Assembly: GCA_028867595.1 (NCBI GenBank)
Contig: JAGWGB010000001.1
Span: 1 to 64,000 of the forward strand
Source: Nitrososphaerota archaeon
Lineage (GTDB): Archaea; Thermoproteota; Nitrososphaeria; Nitrososphaerales; Nitrosopumilaceae
DNA length: 64,000 bases
Direction: 5' to 3'
Below are positions 60,872-64,000 of this stretch, piece after piece. Positions within the stretch are counted from its first letter, which is position 1. The number at the start of each line of letters is the position of its first letter. A program made the position numbers and the translations under genes. The notes under the pieces were generated by a model that saw only the letters and a list, made by a program, of their open reading frames with translations, did not search any database and was not told where the DNA came from.

Positions 60872-61792
60872 TTATGTGAGTATCATAGGCAATATTGCTC
60901 TGAGATTGCGTTCGTATAATATGTTATAATCCTGATTTTTGAAATTAATTTTATTTGAGAGTTTTGTTGTGAGATGAACAGCAACTTGGTATACTGCCTT
61001 CCATACCACACTGTTTGGATTTGATTCAAACACGTCAATGAGAAAACTGCAGATGCCTGTGAGATGTGGGTGATTCTCTTTGAAATATGTTATAATATCA
61101 TCTTTTGAATTTTGTATCTTGTATCTTGCGTGTTCTATCATTTCACTGCTTGTGATGTATCCTGTACTACCAATTGTCATCTTGCCTTTTCTCATTGCCC
61201 ATAAAATATCATCAAGTTTATTTTCAGATTCTATCACATTGATACATCTACCCAATGTTGAAACAACATGCGAATCACTGCCAGCTACTTCTTTCATATG
61301 ATTTGCTTTTGCGAAATGAGACGCCCTAAGGTTTGAGTATCGGTCAACATTATTGCTATTAAATATCTCAATTAAATCACAAAAAGATGCTTTTTCACGC
61401 AATCCATTATTCAATGCGAAAGGATGAGGGGCGCAAGATACTGCATCTTGCGCTCTTACAATATCAAGTATTTCTTCAAGGCTTTGATTAGGTTTTATCG
61501 TATCAGCAAGCCCATATGCCAAAACATGTATTCCTTGATCTGTTGTGATCTCTTCACCTGGATAAACTTGTATGTGTTTGAATTTTTCGTGATTTTCCTT
61601 GTAATGTAACAAATGCGCATAGCCATTTATTGTGTTATGATTTGTAATAAAGAAAGCATCAAGATTTGACTTGTGTGCTTGCTCTAATTGCTCCTGTATT
61701 GTTATACCACAATCATACGGAGTTTCTTTTACGCCTAACTGAAAATTTGAAAATTCGTTATGACAGTGTAGTTCTGTCCGCAGATACTCCAA
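60872..61792 (-). CDS. PHP-domain metal-dependent phosphoesterase
   Basis: 306 residues. N-terminal ELHCHNEFSN (His-x-His, about 7-9), ITNHNTINGY (motif II) and VYPGEEITTDQGIHVLAYGL (motif III), then SCAPHPFA and AGSDSHVV (motif IV), typical of the PHP family with a trinuclear metal centre. Phosphatase or nuclease activity is likely; no polymerase or other fused domain. The C-terminal 60 residues are helical. Confidence 0.87.
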   Translation of the reverse strand: MEYLRTELHCHNEFSNFQLGVKETPYDCGITIQEQLEQAHKSNLDAFFITNHNTINGYAHLLHYKENHEKFKHIQVYPGEEITTDQGIHVLAYGLADTIKPNQSLEEILDIVRAQDAVSCAPHPFALNNGLREKASFCDLIEIFNSNNVDRYSNLRASHFAKANHMKEVAGSDSHVVSTLGRCINVIESENKLDDILWAMRKGKMTIGSTGYITSSEMIEHARYKIQNSKDDIITYFKENHPHLTGICSFLIDVFESNPNSVVWKAVYQVAVHLTTKLSNKINFKNQDYNILYERNLRAILPMILT

Positions 61793-61844
61793 TGTTTATC
61801 GCTTGCCCCAACCTTAGCATATAATCTTTGTTTTCAAATTTTGT

Positions 61845-62585
61845 TTATCTGAATAGATCATCATACCTCGATCTGATGATCTTATTTATTGTACTTGATA
61901 CGTTAACGAAATTATAGTTTCGTACAATAGATATCGGGGCATGGAGCGACTTTCCCATAACAAGTTCTGTTGCAGAACACAGTTCGTCCGCTATGGCAAT
62001 TGCAGTAACACGAAGAATTCTTCCAAAGGCATCTTTCATTCCAGCGTAATCCACTATAGCATCAATTCCGGCAACGCCTATTGCAATATTTACCTGTCCT
62101 TGCCTAAATGGCCTCCCAAATGTATCAGATATTATGACAGCAGTGGTTTTACCTGTTTTTTCCTTTATTTGTCTACAAATCATTTCAGCTGATTTGTCTG
62201 AGTTATTTGGTAAAAGCGTGACATATCCATTCCTTACATTGCTTTCATCTACACCTGCATTTGCACAGATAAAACCATGCAAAGTCTCCGAAATTATTAT
62301 TCCATTGCGCATGCGAACAATGCGCCTTGATTGATCAAGAATTAATTGTACAACTCGAGGATCCTTTTGATATTCGCTTGCGATGCCCGTTGCAAGAAGA
62401 TCTGGATGTATATTGGGAAGAGCAATAGTTTTCCCCTCTTGTTTTGAGATGATTTTTTGTGTAAATACAACAATGTCTCCATCCTGCAACTGTGGTTTTG
62501 ATTTTGAAGCTAGCATCAACTCAACAAGGTCATCATCCTGTTTGATCTCATCTTCAATACATACAGGGATAATTTCAATGGTCAT
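61845..62585 (-). CDS. cofE: Coenzyme F420-0:L-glutamate ligase
   Basis: About 246 residues from ATG 62585. Signatures: GDIVVFTQKIISKQEGKTI, ICANAGVDESNV, VIISDTFGRPFRQGQVNIAIGVAG and DYAGMKDAFGRILRVTAIAIADEL. It adds glutamates to F420-0 with GTP. Thaumarchaeota are known to make F420. A TATA-like GATTTTAAG sits about 28 bp upstream. Other cof genes are not in the window. Confidence 0.95.
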   Translation of the reverse strand: MTIEIIPVCIEDEIKQDDDLVELMLASKSKPQLQDGDIVVFTQKIISKQEGKTIALPNIHPDLLATGIASEYQKDPRVVQLILDQSRRIVRMRNGIIISETLHGFICANAGVDESNVRNGYVTLLPNNSDKSAEMICRQIKEKTGKTTAVIISDTFGRPFRQGQVNIAIGVAGIDAIVDYAGMKDAFGRILRVTAIAIADELCSATELVMGKSLHAPISIVRNYNFVNVSSTINKIIRSRYDDLFR

Positions 62586-62625
62586 CAAAATAGATTGTAT
62601 TTGACTGCTTAAAATCGTATTTCTG

Positions 62626-63276
62626 TCAAGCGAGTGTTTGCAATTGTATCTTTAGCCCATAATGCTTGTTAATCAGTTCAATCAATTTTGAGAGATCCTT
62701 GATCTCAAGGGTTACAGTAGCCAAGTCTTTTACAATGTCCTGGGCCCTAAATGCCACTCCTAGTCCACATATGTCAAACAGCTTGACGTCATTTGCACCA
62801 TCTACTACAACCACAATGTCTTCTTTTTTCTCATTCCATTCTCTAATCTTCACCATAGCAGATTTGGCTTTGTCAGAATCAACATTTATGATAACATCAT
62901 CAAGTTTGCCATTTTTGAATGTCAGTTCGTTTGAAAACACATGATCAAGACCTAGTTCATTTTTCAATCTATCAGTCATTATGGTAAACCCGCCTGATAC
63001 TGCCATTATTTTCCATCCTGCGGTTTTTAATGCATGGCAAGCCTCTCGTGCCCCCGTCATTATCTTAAGCGAATCAGCGACCTGTTTGCATGTCTCATAA
63101 TCTATCCCACGTAAAAGTTCAATTCTTTTCTTCAACCCTTCTTCCCATTTGATCGTGCCCTCTATTCCTTTTCTAGTTATTTCCCAGATTTCATCTTGTT
63201 TGTTAATTTTTTCTGCAAGGATTGGAAGAAATTCAGCGTCAAGCAACACACCTTCCACATCAAAAATTGCTAACAT
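62626..63276 (-). CDS. HAD-family phosphatase, phosphoserine phosphatase-like
   Basis: 216 residues. Motif I FDVEGVLLDAEF (D-x-E variant), a four-helix cap (about 18-80), motif II AVSGGFTIM, Lys in DVIINVDSDKAKSAM and motif IV VVVVDGANDVKLFDICG. It resembles SerB/ThrH proteins in the D-V-E-G start and cap. Serine phosphatase activity is plausible, but other phosphomonoesters are possible. No serA/serC neighbour. Confidence 0.85.
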   Translation of the reverse strand: MLAIFDVEGVLLDAEFLPILAEKINKQDEIWEITRKGIEGTIKWEEGLKKRIELLRGIDYETCKQVADSLKIMTGAREACHALKTAGWKIMAVSGGFTIMTDRLKNELGLDHVFSNELTFKNGKLDDVIINVDSDKAKSAMVKIREWNEKKEDIVVVVDGANDVKLFDICGLGVAFRAQDIVKDLATVTLEIKDLSKLIELINKHYGLKIQLQTLA

Positions 63277-63360
63277 CAGTTTTTCTGCTTTGTGGAATAA
63301 CGTAGATTATATTAATCTTAAGCGATCGGCAAACTTTCTACCACTAGTAATATATTCAAG

Positions 63361-63663
63361 ATGTTCAAGATGAAAAATATGAGTGAGCTTCCCCATAAAT
63401 ATGAAGTTTCAATCAAAGCTGCTACGACATCTAACAAACTGTCAGATCAAACAAAGGAAGAACTAAAGGCATCTGGCATGATGGATGACAAAGGAAAATT
63501 GAAGTTAAAGGGAGTCAGTCCCAAAATGCTCAAAAAAATGAAAGAAGAAGCGGTAGACTGCCCTGTCATGAAAAAAGAAGTTCCATTCATTCAATGTTTT
63601 GTCTGTTCCAATTTCCAGAGTAGAATAACTGGAAAGGTCCTTTGCAAGGGCGACCCTCTTTAG
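63361..63663 (+). CDS. Small hypothetical protein with C-terminal Cys cluster
   Basis: 100 residues at most; starts at ATG 63361, 63370 or 63379 are possible (the TATA-like AATATATTC near 63346-63354 fits 63379 best at about 29 bp). A basic helical part (SDQTKEELKASGMMDDKGKLKLKG) is followed by four Cys (DCPVM, IQCFVCSNF, VLCKG) that could bind a metal. Function unknown. It precedes proS on the same strand. Confidence 0.68.
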   Translation: MFKMKNMSELPHKYEVSIKAATTSNKLSDQTKEELKASGMMDDKGKLKLKGVSPKMLKKMKEEAVDCPVMKKEVPFIQCFVCSNFQSRITGKVLCKGDPL

Positions 63664-63706
63664 AAGAACATAAGGCTCATTAGGGCAAACGGTAAGATGA
63701 TGTAAA

Positions 63707-64000
63707 TTGAGTAAAGAGATTGGGATCACAGTAAAAAAGAATGAAGATTTTAGTGAGTGGTATACACAAGTAGTGATAAAGGCACATCTTACAGACTACG
63801 CTCCAGTAAAAGGCCTCATTGTTCTTAGACCATACGGTTATTCCATATGGGAATTTTTAAAATCATCAATTGATCAAAAGTTGAAAAAAACAGGTCACGA
63901 GAATGGTTTTCTTCCGGTACTTATTCCTGAATCTCTCCTGAGTAAAGAAACTACACATTTTGCCGGATTTACCCCGGAAGTGTTTTGGGTCACACATTCC
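63707..64000 (+). CDS. proS: Prolyl-tRNA synthetase (5' part, truncated by window edge)
   Basis: 98 residues from TTG at 63707: SKEIGITVKKNEDFSEWY, APVKGLIVLRPYGYSIWEF and LPVLIPESLLSKE are the characteristic start of the archaeal/eukaryote-like (type 3) ProRS, a class II synthetase; motif 1 falls in this part. No ATG in this frame lies just upstream. The rest of the gene is outside the window. Confidence 0.93.
   Translation, partial: MSKEIGITVKKNEDFSEWYTQVVIKAHLTDYAPVKGLIVLRPYGYSIWEFLKSSIDQKLKKTGHENGFLPVLIPESLLSKETTHFAGFTPEVFWVTHS

Noticed and set aside
1-64000. tRNA, rRNA or mobile-element genes
   Set aside because: I looked for T-loop words, conserved rRNA segments, transposase motifs and terminal repeats in the intergenic regions and saw none. 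Intron-containing or permuted tRNAs could escape reading by eye; tRNAscan-SE would decide.

Overview
The window is a densely coded stretch of an archaeal chromosome. The genes point to a Nitrososphaerota (Thaumarchaeota, ammonia-oxidising archaeon) genome. Evidence: a two-subunit methylmalonyl-CoA mutase with epimerase and MeaB GTPase (used in the 3-hydroxypropionate/4-hydroxybutyrate CO2-fixation cycle), archaeal S25e, RpoK, Alba, proteasome beta, ATP-dependent DNA ligase, tRNA-splicing endonuclease, CofE for F420, inositol-phosphate synthase and a Thi4 thiazole synthase. Many small proteins also look lineage-specific. No amo, rRNA or tRNA gene, insertion sequence, integrase or CRISPR array was recognised. 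Family names come from reading motifs, not from database searches.

Layout. 1-9.5 kb: two exported multidomain surface proteins (YVTN propeller/HYR and fibronectin type III) surround and split the methylmalonyl-CoA mutase genes. 9.5-22 kb: housekeeping genes (IlvC, a CheY-like regulator, TPR and zinc-ribbon proteins, a beta-hydroxyacid dehydrogenase, an MFS carrier, MetRS, AhcY, Rieske, NadE, CysRS, a TGS GTPase). 22-30 kb: a winged-helix protein with a Met/Gly/His tail, a thioredoxin-fold protein, BirA, a ureohydrolase, UbiA, an aldo-keto reductase, and a PP-loop synthetase with YHS and HTH neighbours. 30-35 kb: information processing (Alba, RpoK, S25e, DNA ligase, EndA). 35.8-38.1 kb: a tandem-SDR protein coupled to a hot-dog protein. 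38-49.7 kb: TauE/SafE, homoserine dehydrogenase, a PUA protein, a Thr1-less proteasome beta subunit, NnrD, TrmI, ArgRS and a DRG-like GTPase. 49.7-52 kb: a zinc-ribbon microprotein, an H1-like basic peptide, two hairpins and a collagen-like protein. 53-60.8 kb: sulfur metabolism (rhodanese pair, siroheme reductase, Cys-type Thi4, thioredoxin reductase, cysteine synthase, TusA). The end holds PHP, CofE and HAD enzymes and the start of ProRS.

Expression style. At about twenty genes an AT-rich TATA-like element is centred 24-29 bp upstream of a start codon, as expected for leaderless archaeal transcripts. I used this to choose starts where several were possible, so some genes are annotated shorter than the longest open frame. 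Six convergent gene pairs overlap by exactly 4 bp through a shared CTAG or TTAG stop.

Most notable for follow-up: the tandem-SDR protein, which resembles the C-terminal half of Chloroflexus malonyl-CoA reductase but has Gln at the catalytic Lys position; the collagen-like protein without a signal peptide beside an H1-like peptide; the symmetrical bidirectional promoter between rpoK and a cyclophilin-like gene; and the PP-loop/YHS/HTH module.
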